DNA from: a virus
DNA length: 45,085 nt
Strand: one strand, 5' to 3'
Virus record (IMG/VR): IMGVR_UViG_3300042991_000451
Coordinates: 1 to 45,085 of that record
The translations under genes and the position numbers were made by a program. This document shows positions 14,690 through 22,446 of the stretch, one piece after another. Below the pieces are notes generated by a model. It had not been told where the DNA came from. It saw only the letters and a program-made list of their open reading frames with translations, and searched no databases. The first letter of the stretch is position 1, and each line of letters begins with the position of its first letter.

Positions 14690-15012
14690 ACGCACCCAAG
14701 CTGAACGAGAAGATCGAGGACGAGCTGCGCAAGACCCTGGAGCACATCGCGGGCGAGATGCGGCAGCGCATCGTCGACCTCGAGGCGAAGGCCGAGCGGC
14801 CGTGGGGCGGGGCGCTGAGCGGGCGCACCGAGGCGGCCGAGTACGTGGCCCAGGCCTGCCGCGAGGCCAACGCCATCGTCGAGGCCGCCATCGCGAAGCT
14901 GCCCGCCCCGCCGCAGGCCAAGGGCAAGACGCGGCCGGCGGCGAAGTCCGAGCCGCCCCTGCACCCGGCCCACCCCGACCGCCAGGCCGGCAAGCCCGAG
15001 CCGAGGGGCTGA
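14686..15012 (+). CDS. Small helical phage protein, unknown function (108 aa)
   Basis: Starts MNAPKLNEKIEDELRKTLEH with GGAG nine bases upstream. Residues 5-45 form a charged amphipathic helix or coiled coil (LRKTLEHIAGEMRQRIVDLEAKAE); the C-terminal third is Pro/Lys-rich and disordered (KLPAPPQAKGKTRPAAKSEP). It is translationally coupled to the ribbon-helix-helix gene before it and to the next gene after it. No family recognised; its position suggests an early regulatory or replication accessory role. Confidence 0.7.
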   Translation: MNAPKLNEKIEDELRKTLEHIAGEMRQRIVDLEAKAERPWGGALSGRTEAAEYVAQACREANAIVEAAIAKLPAPPQAKGKTRPAAKSEPPLHPAHPDRQAGKPEPRG

Positions 15013-15251
15013 TGGGCGCTGCGTGCTGGAGGCCGGGGGAACCACTGCCCCACGTCCAGGCGAGCCGCGAATTGCGCGACCACCTGACCGAGCAGGGCTG
15101 GGGGCGCGACACGGCCCAGGCCGTCGAGCACCTCGTGCGGCGCGCCGCCAACGACCTGAAGATCGCAGCCGGAGAGGTCCGGCCGCACTTGCAAGCCGTG
15201 ATGGCGAAGCTCATGGCTGATGCCATCGCGTTCGGAGTCAAACAACCATAG
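15012..15251 (+). CDS. Small helical protein, unknown function (79 aa)
   Basis: Begins at ATG 15012 overlapping the previous stop (TGATG). Sequence features: HVQASRELRDHLTEQGWGRD, then TAQAVEHLVRRAANDLKIAA and a helix HLQAVMAKLMADAIAFGV. It is helical throughout and has no motif I recognise. Fourteen bases separate it from the next gene, which has its own strong ribosome site. Confidence 0.65.
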   Translation: MGAACWRPGEPLPHVQASRELRDHLTEQGWGRDTAQAVEHLVRRAANDLKIAAGEVRPHLQAVMAKLMADAIAFGVKQP

Positions 15252-15265
15252 CAACGGAGGACATC

Positions 15266-15769
15266 ATGTTTGCGCGCTACTTCAGAGCCCGCTTCGCGGG
15301 GGGCAAGCAGAGCGTGTTGAAGATCGGCAAGGGCGCCGACGTCAAGCTGTGCGCGCTCAAGCTAGTCTACGACTTCAGCCCCGAGCTGGCCGAGGCCCTC
15401 GGCCCGAGGGCCGTGTCGATGCAGGGCCAACTTCAGGAGAGCAATGAGGCGCAGCTCACCGCCAAGTCCATCACGGTCGACCTTGACTGTAAGACGGTGA
15501 TGGCGAGGATCAAGCACGGCAACTCCATCGTGCTGAAGGTGGGGCGCACCCGGGCGATCCGCGCGATCGCCAAGGCGCCGACGGCACAGAACGCGTCTCC
15601 GAGCCTGGTGGTCCACCTCGTTTCCGACCTGTCCCACGAGCAGCTCGACTTCGTGGCCGACTACCTCAACGAGGGGGTGACGGTGCGGCTGGACCGCAAG
15701 GCCGCCAAGGATGAGGACCAGCTCGACCTGGTGGCCGAGCCTGGCGCCGACGAGGACAGCGAGGGCTGA
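15266..15769 (+). CDS. Conserved-type early phage protein, unknown function (167 aa)
   Basis: Start ATG 15266 has GGAGG six bases upstream. The protein is beta-rich (YFRARFAGGKQSVLKIG, LKLVYDFSPELAEALG, TAKSITVDLDCKTVMARIKHG, SPSLVVHLVSDLSHEQLDFV) with an acidic tail (DEDQLDLVAEPGADEDSEG). It directly precedes the RusA-like resolvase, overlapping its start as ATGG/TGATGG. Context suggests a recombination or replication accessory; an acidic tail is often seen in DNA-binding-protein partners. No family recognised. Confidence 0.75.
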   Translation: MFARYFRARFAGGKQSVLKIGKGADVKLCALKLVYDFSPELAEALGPRAVSMQGQLQESNEAQLTAKSITVDLDCKTVMARIKHGNSIVLKVGRTRAIRAIAKAPTAQNASPSLVVHLVSDLSHEQLDFVADYLNEGVTVRLDRKAAKDEDQLDLVAEPGADEDSEG

Positions 15770-16260
15770 TGGACCCCATCAGCTTCTGGGTCGCGGGCCA
15801 GCCCAGGCCCAAGGGGTCGATGGCGATCATCCCGCGCCGGCATGTGCGGCCCGTGATGGTGCGCGGCGAACCGCACTATCGCATCCGGGACCTCTACGTC
15901 GGGCCGCAGCGAAGCGTCCGGAACGGACAACACGTGGACCTCCTGGCGCCCTGGGTGACTGCAATCAAGGCTGAGGCGCTCTACCACAAGCCCCGCGGGC
16001 AAGGGCTCCCCGGGCCCTTCTCGACGGAGATGGTGTTCCACGTGAAACGGCCTGCGAAGACCATCCACCCGGAGGCCCCAATCGGGCCACCCGACGTGGA
16101 CAAGCTGGTGCGCGGCGTCGACGACGCGCTCACCGGGATGTTCTGGGAGGATGACGCCCAGGTGGTGCGGCTCGTCGGCGAGAAGCGGTGGTCCGGCGAG
16201 CGCGGGCCGGGCGTCCTGGTAACGGTCAATCACCTGGAGGACCAGACGGATTCATTTTAG
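15769..16260 (+). CDS. rusA: RusA-like Holliday junction resolvase
   Basis: 163 residues, slightly longer than E. coli RusA (~120). The N-terminus SFWVAGQPRPKGSM is the family start (GxPxxKxR-like), and the catalytic block is PPDVDKLVRGVDDALTG then FWEDDAQVVRLV, giving the three conserved Asp residues (DxDN/DKL, DD, DDxQV) and the Lys. Resolves four-way junctions from recombination-dependent replication, clearing DNA for packaging. Starts one base into the preceding stop region and ends before a 157-base leader. Its neighbours (RecF/SbcC-like ATPase, ERF) complete a recombination operon. Confidence 0.93.
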   Translation: MDPISFWVAGQPRPKGSMAIIPRRHVRPVMVRGEPHYRIRDLYVGPQRSVRNGQHVDLLAPWVTAIKAEALYHKPRGQGLPGPFSTEMVFHVKRPAKTIHPEAPIGPPDVDKLVRGVDDALTGMFWEDDAQVVRLVGEKRWSGERGPGVLVTVNHLEDQTDSF

Positions 16261-16417
16261 TTGCACCCGGGGGGCTATTGCTATAGGCTATCGTTTGTAG
16301 GTTGGCGTTCAAAACAATATGGTTTCCCCGGCGGGCAACGGCCCCGCCAACCGGCCGCGCGAGTCCCTCCGTTCTCGTGGGCCCGCCGGGGAGGCCGCTT
16401 GCACGGAGGCAGGCAAC
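16261..16417 (+). promoter_or_regulatory. 157-base leader before the ATPase gene, possible internal promoter
   Basis: No gene is supported here. The first 60 bases are AT-richer than the surroundings (TATTGCTATAGGCTATCG, CAAAACAATATGG), compatible with an internal promoter (TTGTAG about 14 bases before CAATAT), though no good consensus pair exists. GC-rich palindromic stretches (CCCCGGCGGGC, GGGCCCGCCGGGG) follow, then a strong ribosome site GGAGG before ATG 16418. Confidence 0.35.
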
Positions 16418-17659
16418 ATGCGGATCAAGCACCTTTCGATCACCAACTTCAAGGGCGTGCGCCGCGTCGAGGTCCACGGAACCGACATCGTCGAGATCGC
16501 CGGGGAGAACGGCAGCGGAAAGACCAGTGTTCTCGACGCCGCCGTCGCGGCGCTGGCGGGGAAGCGGAACATCGACGTGCAGCCGCTCTCGCTGGGAGCA
16601 ACCCGCGGCGAGGTCCTGGTGGACCTGGGCGACCTGCTGGTCAAGCGCACCTTCACCGAGCGCGGCGGCGGGACGCTGACGGTCACCCAGGCCGACGGGG
16701 CGAAGCTCGGGCAGCGCCACCTGGACACACTCCTGGGCGAGTTCACGTTCGACCCGTTGGCGTTCTCGGCGCTCCCCGGGCCGCAGCAGGCGGCTGTGTT
16801 ACGCGGCCTCGCCGGCCCCGACTGGAACACCGCCCTGGCCGAGCTGGATCGGGATATCGACCTGCTCGAGGAGCAGCGGCGCGGGCTGGGGCGGGACATC
16901 AAGCGGTTCGGCGCGCTCCCGAACATCGAGTCCGTCGAGCCCGTGGATGTGGCAGAGCTGCTGGCAATGCAGGAGGGCATCCAGGCGCACAACCGCGATC
17001 AGGCGGCCCGCCGGGCCGACAGGTCGAGGACGTGCGAGCTGCTGGTCACAGCCGACGCCGAGCTGGTGCGGCTACGCCAGGCCCTGGCCGAAGCAGAGGC
17101 CAGGAAGCTGCGGCTCGATGATGCGCTGGCCGCCCTGCCGCAGCTCGAGCGGGCCCTGCCGACGGAGCACATCCGGGAGGCCTTGGCCACGGCCGCCGAG
17201 AACAACGCGCGGGCCCTGGCTTACGAGGCGAACGAGGCGCGGCGCGCGGAGCTGCGGCAGGCAGAGAAGGAGCACGCCGCCGCCGAGCGCAAGCTGCAGA
17301 CCCTGCGTGAGCAGCGGGCCCAGCACCTGCGCACCGCCCCGCTGCCCCTGCCCGGGCTCGATTGGGGGCCCGAGGGCGTCACGGTCGACGGGGTACCGAT
17401 GGCCCAGGTCAATTTCACCAAACGCCTGCTCCTCGGCACCGCCATCGGCCACGCGGTCAGCGGCGCCCTCAAGATCTGCATGATCCGCGAGCACGGCGGG
17501 TCCATCGTGGGGGCGAGCTGGGATGCCCTGCTCGAGTGGTGCAGGGCGCACAAGGTGCAGCTCTGGGTGGAGACGGCAGGCAAGGGCCACACAGCCGAAG
17601 CGCTGGTCATCACCGAGGGCCGACTGGAGAGCTACGACCCCGCCGACGAGGAGATCTGA
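16418..17659 (+). CDS. RecF/SbcC-like AAA ATPase
   Basis: 413 residues from ATG 16418 (MRIKHLSITNFKGVRRVEV). The opening is the SMC/RecF-type N-terminus; Walker A is IAGENGSGKTSVLDA (about residues 28-42); the middle is a charged coiled coil (LDRDIDLLEEQRRGLGRDI; LRQALAEAEARKLRLDDAL); the C-terminus (VNFTKRLLLGTAIGHAVSG, VGASWDALLEWCRAHKVQL) corresponds to the second ATPase lobe in abbreviated form. The length is short for SbcC, typical of phage homologues that accompany RusA and ERF proteins. Probable role: DNA end processing or loading of the annealing protein. Confidence 0.88.
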   Translation: MRIKHLSITNFKGVRRVEVHGTDIVEIAGENGSGKTSVLDAAVAALAGKRNIDVQPLSLGATRGEVLVDLGDLLVKRTFTERGGGTLTVTQADGAKLGQRHLDTLLGEFTFDPLAFSALPGPQQAAVLRGLAGPDWNTALAELDRDIDLLEEQRRGLGRDIKRFGALPNIESVEPVDVAELLAMQEGIQAHNRDQAARRADRSRTCELLVTADAELVRLRQALAEAEARKLRLDDALAALPQLERALPTEHIREALATAAENNARALAYEANEARRAELRQAEKEHAAAERKLQTLREQRAQHLRTAPLPLPGLDWGPEGVTVDGVPMAQVNFTKRLLLGTAIGHAVSGALKICMIREHGGSIVGASWDALLEWCRAHKVQLWVETAGKGHTAEALVITEGRLESYDPADEEI

Positions 17660-17759
17660 GATGGACTTCGGAGCGCGGCTCGTGTGGGAGACGGAGGGCC
17701 GCCGCGGGGCGGCGGAGCGCGGATGGCTGGGCGAAAGAGAGCGAGAACAGGAGGCGAAC

Positions 17760-18662
17760 ATGAAAAACGATGCAATCGAGGTACACGCGGAGGACGGCAA
17801 GGCGCGGATGCCGGTGACGGCGCTGGAGGCGCGGCGCCTCGCCGAGATCGCGCATGCGCCGGCGCAGACGACCCCGGCCATCATCGAGCTGGCCCTGCGC
17901 CAGAAGGTGGACACCGAGCAGCTCCGCGCCCTGATGGAGCTCCAGGAGAAGTGGGAGGCCCGCGAGGCGCAGAAGGCGTTCACCCGGGCCATGGCCGCGT
18001 TCAAGGCCGCCTGCCCCGCGGTGCTCGCGAAGGACGGCACGGTGGACTTCACCGGCGCCAAGGGGCGCACCGCCTACCGCCACGCGACCCTCGGCGGCAT
18101 CTGCGACGTGGTGACCCCGCACCTGTCGGCGCACGGGCTGTCGGTGGGCTGGGCAGCGACCCAGCTCGACAAGGGGCTGGTGACGGTGAAGACCACCATC
18201 ACGCACGAGCATGGCCACAGCGAGAGCGTGACCCTCTGCGCGCCACGCGACGAGTCGGGGAACAAGAACACCATCCAGTCCATCGGGTCAGTCTGCACCT
18301 ACCTGCAGCGGTACGGGCTCCTGATGGCGCTCGGACTCGCCACGAGCGAGATGGACGACGACGGGCGGGAGGGCCCCCCAGCGCCACGGGCCACGAAGCC
18401 GCCGGCCGAGGCGAAGAAGAACAGCGCCACGGCAGAGCGCATCCGCAAGGCCAAGGCCCTGTTCGCCCGCTACGGGGTGACCCTGGACCAGCTGATCGCC
18501 AGCTTCGTAGGCGTGGTGCCCGAGAGCTGGACCGAGGAGCAGTGGGAGCAGGTGCGCTCCTGGAACCGCGGGCTGAAGGTGACCCCGCCCGAGGACCGGC
18601 CGGCGCTCCTGGCCACCTACGGCCTGGCACCGAGCGGGCGTGAGCCGGGGCAGGAGGGGTAG
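17760..18662 (+). CDS. erf: ERF-family single-strand annealing recombinase
   Basis: 300 residues. Core features: AQKAFTRAMAAFKAACPAVL, YRHATLGGICDVVTPHLSAH, GLSVGWAATQ and the family hallmark IQSIGSVCTYLQRYGLLMALGL ahead of MDDDGRE, split here as NTIQSIGSVCTYLQRYGLL. ERF proteins anneal complementary strands during recombination. A Pro/Lys linker and a helical C-terminal domain (IRKAKALFARYGVTLDQL) follow. I chose ATG 17760 (AGGAGG upstream); the frame is open back to ATG 17661, itself with GAGGAG upstream and right after the ATPase stop, which would add 33 unconserved residues. Confidence 0.92.
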   Translation: MKNDAIEVHAEDGKARMPVTALEARRLAEIAHAPAQTTPAIIELALRQKVDTEQLRALMELQEKWEAREAQKAFTRAMAAFKAACPAVLAKDGTVDFTGAKGRTAYRHATLGGICDVVTPHLSAHGLSVGWAATQLDKGLVTVKTTITHEHGHSESVTLCAPRDESGNKNTIQSIGSVCTYLQRYGLLMALGLATSEMDDDGREGPPAPRATKPPAEAKKNSATAERIRKAKALFARYGVTLDQLIASFVGVVPESWTEEQWEQVRSWNRGLKVTPPEDRPALLATYGLAPSGREPGQEG

Positions 18663-18664
18663 CG

Positions 18665-19513
18665 ATGAAGTACTGGACCCACAGCCACAACGCGGTCTAC
18701 GGCTGCACGAAGTGCTCGCCCGGCTGCTCGCGCTGCTGGGCGCTCGGCATGGCCCAGCGGATGCACGACAACCCGAAGGCCCGCCACCTCGTCGAGAGCG
18801 TGCTGACGCCGGATGGGGGCTGGTCTGGGGTCGTCCGCTGCCACGAGGACCGGCTGAGCATGCGCGAGCTGGAGGGCGCCCGCCACCGGCCCGTGGTCGC
18901 CGTCGACTGGATGGGCGACCTGTTCCACGAGTCGGTCCCCGAGGACTTCGCGGTCCGGCGCATCCTCGAGGCCGATCGCGTGGCGCGCGTTCGCCGCGCG
19001 GCCGGGCGCGACCCCATCCACTTCCTCTTTCTCACGAAACGGTACGACAGGCTCGTGCGCCTCGTGCTGAAGGCCGCCGAGAGCACGGCCAGCGGCATGC
19101 TGGAGAGCTGTGCCTTCGGCGCGTCGGTGTGCGTTGCCCGGGAGCTGGCGGCCGCGACCGACGCATACATCGGCCTGCGCGGCGTCGGCACGCGCTGGCT
19201 GTCGATGGAGCCGCTGCTCACGCACCCGATGATGGGCATCATCGCGGGGCGCTCCCCGTGGGACTGGGTAGTCCTCGGGGGGCAGAGCAACGGGGTGAAG
19301 CTCGACGAGGGCCACGCGCTCTCGGTGCGGGACTGGTGCATCGATCACGAAGTGCCCCTGCTGTTCAAGCAGTGGGGCGGCGGCGCGGGGGTCCGGGCCG
19401 AGCACAGCGACGAGCCCGGCAAGCCCCCGACGCTGCGTGGCGAGACCTTCCTCGACCTGCCGCACGGGGCGATGCTGGCCTACGTGCCCGGGAAAGGATG
19501 GCGGTGGCGATGA
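18665..19513 (+). CDS. DUF5131 / phage Gp37-Gp68 family protein (radical-SAM-like Cys motif)
   Basis: 282 residues. The N-terminus HNAVYGCTKCSPGCSRCWA carries the family's Cys cluster (WNPxxGCxxxSxGCxxCYA); MAQRMHD, DWMGDLFHESVPEDF, FLFLTKRYDRL, WLSMEPLL and WVVLGGQSN are further family blocks. The fold is thought to be related to radical SAM or spore photoproduct lyase-like barrels, with the Cys residues binding an iron-sulfur cluster, but the reaction in phages is unknown. It lies between ERF and the modification genes, three bases after the ERF stop; it could be DNA repair or a base modification step. Confidence 0.88.
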   Translation: MKYWTHSHNAVYGCTKCSPGCSRCWALGMAQRMHDNPKARHLVESVLTPDGGWSGVVRCHEDRLSMRELEGARHRPVVAVDWMGDLFHESVPEDFAVRRILEADRVARVRRAAGRDPIHFLFLTKRYDRLVRLVLKAAESTASGMLESCAFGASVCVARELAAATDAYIGLRGVGTRWLSMEPLLTHPMMGIIAGRSPWDWVVLGGQSNGVKLDEGHALSVRDWCIDHEVPLLFKQWGGGAGVRAEHSDEPGKPPTLRGETFLDLPHGAMLAYVPGKGWRWR

Positions 19514-19803
19514 GCGTGAAGAAGAGGCGGGGCGCCTGTGAGGACCGGGTGCGAGCAATCGTTCGTGCCTTCGGGCCCATTTCATCCACCGAGGTCGCGG
19601 AGCGGCTGTGGCCGGACTCCCCCGGGTGGCGTCGCTGCAACGGGCGTGGCGCGCAGGGGCTAGCGCGCGCAGCGGCACGGATCCTTCATCGCATCGAACG
19701 CCTTGGGTGGGTAGAAACAGTGACGGTCGATCTCGGCGGCGTCCGACGGATCAGGTGGTCGGCTCGCCGGCTCGATGGCTACTCCGAGGAGGTGCAACCA
19801 TGA
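19510..19803 (+). CDS. Winged-helix-like small protein (97 aa)
   Basis: Starts at ATG 19510 overlapping the previous stop (ATGA). The segment CEDRVRAIVRAFGPISSTEV then AERLWPDSPGW and ARAAARILHRIERLGWVETV followed by a beta hairpin (VTVDLGGVRRIRW) reads as a winged helix-turn-helix: three helices and a wing. Such proteins regulate transcription or remodel restriction of entry genes. Downstream genes are all coupled by four-base overlaps, so it may control nothing but be co-expressed. Function unproven. Confidence 0.65.
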   Translation: MSVKKRRGACEDRVRAIVRAFGPISSTEVAERLWPDSPGWRRCNGRGAQGLARAAARILHRIERLGWVETVTVDLGGVRRIRWSARRLDGYSEEVQP

Positions 19804-20030
19804 CCCGCCGACGAGCCCACCTGCGCATCATCGACAGCCGCGACGTGATCGAGGCCATCAACCGCGCCGGCAATGACCTACTCGACCCGCGCCGTCATGG
19901 CTACCTCGAAGCCTCGGAGTCGCCATGGGCGCCGCGGAGGTGCCTGCGTTGCGGCTGCGCGCCAGAGGATCACCACGGGCTACTCTGGCGGCTGGTGGCA
20001 CGGCTGCTGCGACGATGGAGGAGGAGATGA
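19800..20030 (+). CDS. Small putative zinc-binding protein (76 aa)
   Basis: Starts ATG 19800 (GAGGAGG upstream, ATGA overlap). It has a helical N-terminus (IIDSRDVIEAINRAGNDLLD) and a Cys/His knot [17 protein letters not shown] near the C-terminus, ending in a very basic tail ([13 protein letters not shown]). Its last ~24 codons lie inside the 74-bp repeat that recurs, without this gene's start, after the cytosine methyltransferase (20993-21066), so the downstream copy appears to be a leftover of a duplication. Confidence 0.6.
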   Translation: MTRRRAHLRIIDSRDVIEAINRAGNDLLDPRRHGYLEASESPWAPRRCLRCGCAPEDHHGLLWRLVARLLRRWRRR

Positions 20031-20032
20031 TC
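19959..20032. repeat. 74-bp perfect direct repeat, copy 1
   Basis: Identical to 20993-21066. It spans the 3' end of the small zinc-type gene, the ribosome site (GGAGGAGG) and the first codons of the pentapeptide gene. The two copies bracket the cytosine methyltransferase gene, 1,034 bases apart start to start. Confidence 0.97.
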
Positions 20033-20164
20033 GAGATCAAGAACCGCAGGACGGGAGAGGTGCTGCTGAAGGCGGATCGGGCCGAACTCCACGAGGCCGA
20101 CCTCCACGGGGCCGACCTCCGCGGGGCCAACCTCGGCGGGGCCACGGCGAGGAGTGATGCGTGA
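20027..20164 (+). CDS. Short pentapeptide-repeat protein (45 aa)
   Basis: ATG 20027 follows GGAGGAG. After MIEIKNRRTGEVLLKADRAE come pentapeptides [19 protein letters not shown] (A[DN]Lxx pattern), then ATARSDA. It is a shortened paralogue of the larger pentapeptide protein after the methyltransferase: both share the ribosome site, start and first residues (MIEI+N). Four repeats are too few for a full right-handed beta helix, so it is either a truncated duplicate or a small functional peptide. It overlaps the methyltransferase start by eight bases. Confidence 0.7.
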   Translation: MIEIKNRRTGEVLLKADRAELHEADLHGADLRGANLGGATARSDA

Positions 20165-20969
20165 GCTGGCACTTTTTGCTGGGGCAGGAGGTGGCATCCT
20201 GGGAGGACTGCTCCTTGGATGGCGCACCGTCTGCGCTGTCGAGTTCGATCCCTACTGCCGACAAGTCCTGCTCGCCCGCCAGCGCGACGGCGTCCTCCCT
20301 CGGTTCCCGATCTGGGACGACGTGCGCACCTTCGACTGCGAACCGTGGCGCGGGCATGTCGATATCATCAGCGGCGGATTCCCCTGCCAGGACATTTCCT
20401 GCGCCGGCAAAGGGGCAGGCATCACAGGCGAGCGCAGCGGACTCTGGTCCGAGTTTTCTCGCATCATTCGCGAGGTGGGACCGCGATACGTGCTCGTGGA
20501 GAACTCCCCAGCGCTCGCTTCTCGCGGGCTTGGAGTGGTGCTCGGGGATTTGGCCTCGATGGGGTTCGATGCGAGGTGGGGCGTGCTGGGAGCGGATAAC
20601 GTTGGCGCCCCGCACCGACGCAAGAGGATCTGGATCGTTGCTCGCCACCCCGACCGCGACATCGAATCAGCTTTGCCCGTCGATGAGGAAGTGGCCGAGC
20701 TGCGCAGCGTGGCTGCCGACGCCAACCGCGAGCAGCTACGGATCGAGCCAGGGCGGCGCAGCGGGGCGGGTCGGCCCAGTGCGGGAGTCGCTGGCGACGA
20801 TGGCGCGCAAGGGGACATGGCCGCTGAGCGAGCAGGTTGGTGGGACGCTGAACCCGACGTGGGTCGAGTGGTTGATGGGGTGGCCCATCGGGTGGACCGA
20901 CTGCGCGCCCTCGGGAATGGACAGGTTCCGGCAGTGGCTGCGCTCGCATGGAGGATGTTGAGGCCGTGA
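20157..20969 (+). CDS. DNA (cytosine-5) methyltransferase
   Basis: 270 residues from ATG 20157 (GTG 20154 is equally open). Motif [11 protein letters not shown], motif IV with catalytic Cys GGFPCQDIS, motif VI as VLVENSPAL (ENS in place of ENV), motif [16 protein letters not shown], and motifs IX-X as [22 protein letters not shown] are all present in order. The target-recognition region (about 165-235) is short and acidic, typical of compact phage enzymes. It probably protects phage DNA from host restriction. The gene is bracketed by 74-bp direct repeats and followed by an adenine/cytosine-N4-type methyltransferase two genes on. Confidence 0.93.
   Translation: MRELALFAGAGGGILGGLLLGWRTVCAVEFDPYCRQVLLARQRDGVLPRFPIWDDVRTFDCEPWRGHVDIISGGFPCQDISCAGKGAGITGERSGLWSEFSRIIREVGPRYVLVENSPALASRGLGVVLGDLASMGFDARWGVLGADNVGAPHRRKRIWIVARHPDRDIESALPVDEEVAELRSVAADANREQLRIEPGRRSGAGRPSAGVAGDDGAQGDMAAERAGWWDAEPDVGRVVDGVAHRVDRLRALGNGQVPAVAALAWRMLRP
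20161..20961 (+). CDS. Long overlapping open frame inside the cytosine methyltransferase gene
   Basis: A second frame, +1 to the methyltransferase, is open for 266 codons over nearly its whole length. It starts [26 protein letters not shown] and ends with [18 protein letters not shown] then [13 protein letters not shown] recall similar translations (opening SWH..., closing [18 protein letters not shown]) annotated next to phage cytosine methyltransferases; the closing motif also resembles a segment of the target-recognition region of Dcm-like enzymes. It may be a genuine overlapping gene or a high-GC shadow. Ser/Ala-rich composition in the first half fits a shadow. Confidence 0.35.
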   Translation: MSWHFLLGQEVASWEDCSLDGAPSALSSSIPTADKSCSPASATASSLGSRSGTTCAPSTANRGAGMSISSAADSPARTFPAPAKGQASQASAADSGPSFLASFARWDRDTCSWRTPQRSLLAGLEWCSGIWPRWGSMRGGACWERITLAPRTDARGSGSLLATPTATSNQLCPSMRKWPSCAAWLPTPTASSYGSSQGGAAGRVGPVRESLATMARKGTWPLSEQVGGTLNPTWVEWLMGWPIGWTDCAPSGMDRFRQWLRSHGGC

Positions 20970-20992
20970 CCGCCGCTCAGCACCAGGCCCTC

Positions 20993-21066
20993 CGCGCCAG
21001 AGGATCACCACGGGCTACTCTGGCGGCTGGTGGCACGGCTGCTGCGACGATGGAGGAGGAGATGAT
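20993..21066. repeat. 74-bp perfect direct repeat, copy 2
   Basis: Identical to 19959-20032. Here the zinc-type reading frame is cut off upstream by a stop, while the ribosome site and start of the second pentapeptide gene are retained. Recombination between the copies would delete the methyltransferase exactly. A shorter echo (GCGACGATGGAGGA) occurs at about 22426-22439. Confidence 0.97.
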
Positions 21067-21613
21067 TGAGATCAGAAACAGGGCAGGCGACCTGCTGCTA
21101 GTGGTGTGCCGCACGGACCTTCGCGGCGCCGATCTTCGCGGCGCCAACCTGTACCACGCCAACCTGTACCACGCCGACCTTAGCGGCGCCAACCTGTGCG
21201 GCACCGACCTTCGCTACGCAGACCTTCGCTACGCAGACCTTCGCTACGCAGACCTTCGCTACGCAGACCTTCGCGGCACATGCCTCGAACCCGAGACGCC
21301 GCTCCGGCCCATCTCCGGCGTCGATCTGCTGGCGGCCGGCCTTGAGCCGCGCGGAGGCTACGTCCACGGCTGGCGGACACGGGTGAGCCAGCAAGCTGGC
21401 GTCATGGCCTACGAGCGGGGGCGCATCTACGTCGCCCCATGGTTCTCGACGGACGCGGCGACGGACTGCCATCCCGGGATCTACCTCGCTGGGCTCGCGT
21501 GGTTGGAGCGCGAGTACCCGGGAGTAGATCTGGTCCACGTCCGTTGCCAGCGCGCTGACCTCCTGCATGCTGGCGACAAGTGGCGAGCGCGGGCGATCGA
21601 GGTGATAGGGTGA
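21062..21613 (+). CDS. Pentapeptide-repeat protein with C-terminal DUF5758-like domain
   Basis: 183 residues from ATG 21062 (GGAGGAGG upstream; a GTG at 20966 with GTGA overlap is an alternative). Residues ~18-78 are pentapeptides in A(D/N)Lxx register, including four identical LRYAD units. The C-terminal part, [45 protein letters not shown] and [18 protein letters not shown], is a conserved domain I associate with phage pentapeptide proteins (DUF5758-like). Pentapeptide helices can mimic DNA and inhibit gyrase or nucleases, so anti-restriction is a plausible inference given the neighbouring methyltransferases and Lar-like protein. Confidence 0.82.
   Translation: MIEIRNRAGDLLLVVCRTDLRGADLRGANLYHANLYHADLSGANLCGTDLRYADLRYADLRYADLRYADLRGTCLEPETPLRPISGVDLLAAGLEPRGGYVHGWRTRVSQQAGVMAYERGRIYVAPWFSTDAATDCHPGIYLAGLAWLEREYPGVDLVHVRCQRADLLHAGDKWRARAIEVIG
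21206..21265 (+). repeat. Four perfect 15-bp tandem repeats (pentapeptide units)
   Basis: GACCTTCGCTACGCA is repeated four times without a change (21206-21220, 21221-21235, 21236-21250, 21251-21265). A second pair, AACCTGTACCACGCC, occupies 21146-21160 and 21161-21175. Nucleotide identity between units indicates recent expansion, and copy number may vary between isolates. Confidence 0.97.
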
Positions 21614-22359
21614 TCCCCATCCTCGACACCCCCGACCACCGCATCCTCTGCGGCTCGTCGCTGGCCGAGCACGACATGGACTGGATCCTCGCGGACGCGC
21701 TGATCACAGATCCGCCGTACAGCGAGCGGACGGCCAGTGGCTATCGGAGCCACGGCATGATCGCCAATGGGCGGACGGCCGGAATCTCGTACGGGAGCAT
21801 CACGGAGCAGGACGCCATCTTGCTCGCGCGCCTCTGGGCCCCCCGGGTGCGCAGGTGGGCGGTGATCTGGGCTGATCATGTCGCCTGGCGGTGGCACGAG
21901 GAGGCGTGGAGATCGGAGGGGTGGCACACCTTCGCCCCGGTGATCTGGGTCAGGACCGGGGCCCCTCCACGATTCCGCGGCGACGGGCCGGCGTCGCAAG
22001 TCGACCACATGATGATCGCTCGGCCGCGTGGCCTGGCACCGGACGGCTCAAGGCCGGGGTGGTACATGGCCGAGACCGTCCGTGCCGGCCATGGCTACCT
22101 CGGAGTGACGGGGCAAAAAGATCTGAACGCTATGCGCGCAGTGATCCGAGACTACAGCCGCGAGGGCGATCTGGTCGTGGACCCGTTCGCCGGCTCCGGC
22201 TCGACGCTGGTGGCCGCGCGGATGGAGGGCCGCCGCAGCCTCGGGATAGAGATCGATCGCGAGACGGCCGAGCTGGCGGCGCGGCGCGTGGCGGCGGCGC
22301 GGCAAGAGGTGATCCGCTTCCCGGCGCGACCAGCCGGCAAGCAGGGGGAACTGTTATGA
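21610..22359 (+). CDS. DNA methyltransferase (N4-cytosine/N6-adenine type, beta-like motif order)
   Basis: 249 residues from GTG 21610, overlapping the previous stop as GTGA. Motif IV ITDPPYS is near the N-terminus (about residues 34-40) and motif [14 protein letters not shown] plus [10 protein letters not shown] lies near the C-terminus, the circularly permuted order of beta-class enzymes. [13 protein letters not shown] and [10 protein letters not shown] occupy the middle. DPPY fits adenine or N4-cytosine methylation. It is coupled to the pentapeptide gene and likely works with the cytosine-5 enzyme to shield phage DNA. The recognition site is not predictable. Confidence 0.92.
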   Translation: MIPILDTPDHRILCGSSLAEHDMDWILADALITDPPYSERTASGYRSHGMIANGRTAGISYGSITEQDAILLARLWAPRVRRWAVIWADHVAWRWHEEAWRSEGWHTFAPVIWVRTGAPPRFRGDGPASQVDHMMIARPRGLAPDGSRPGWYMAETVRAGHGYLGVTGQKDLNAMRAVIRDYSREGDLVVDPFAGSGSTLVAARMEGRRSLGIEIDRETAELAARRVAAARQEVIRFPARPAGKQGELL

Positions 22360-22442
22360 GCGGTGCAAGCAGGATAACCGTCGTCCGCCGGCGCGAGGAC
22401 GGCACGGAGACGCGGGTGATGCGACGATGGAGGATAACGTGA
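22356..22442 (+). CDS. Very small ORF (28 aa), unknown
   Basis: ATG 22356 overlaps the methyltransferase stop as ATGA, and the stop lies four bases before the Lar-like start. The peptide [20 protein letters not shown] ends MRRWRIT, a basic beta-like strand. The coupling pattern is the same as for its neighbours, which is the only support. Its last bases repeat the GCGACGATGGAGGA element of the 74-bp repeat, so it may be a remnant of another duplication. Confidence 0.35.
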   Translation: MSGASRITVVRRREDGTETRVMRRWRIT

Positions 22443-22446
22443 GACG

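Noticed and set aside
12850-15012. 720-codon open frame on the plus strand over the helicase and nuclease genes
   Set aside because: It is a high-GC shadow of clearly identified minus-strand genes; only its last part (from 14686) is a real gene.
17661-17760. 33-residue N-terminal extension of the ERF protein
   Set aside because: It is open and has GAGGAG upstream, but the sequence is not ERF-like and the downstream start has a better ribosome site; kept only as an alternative.
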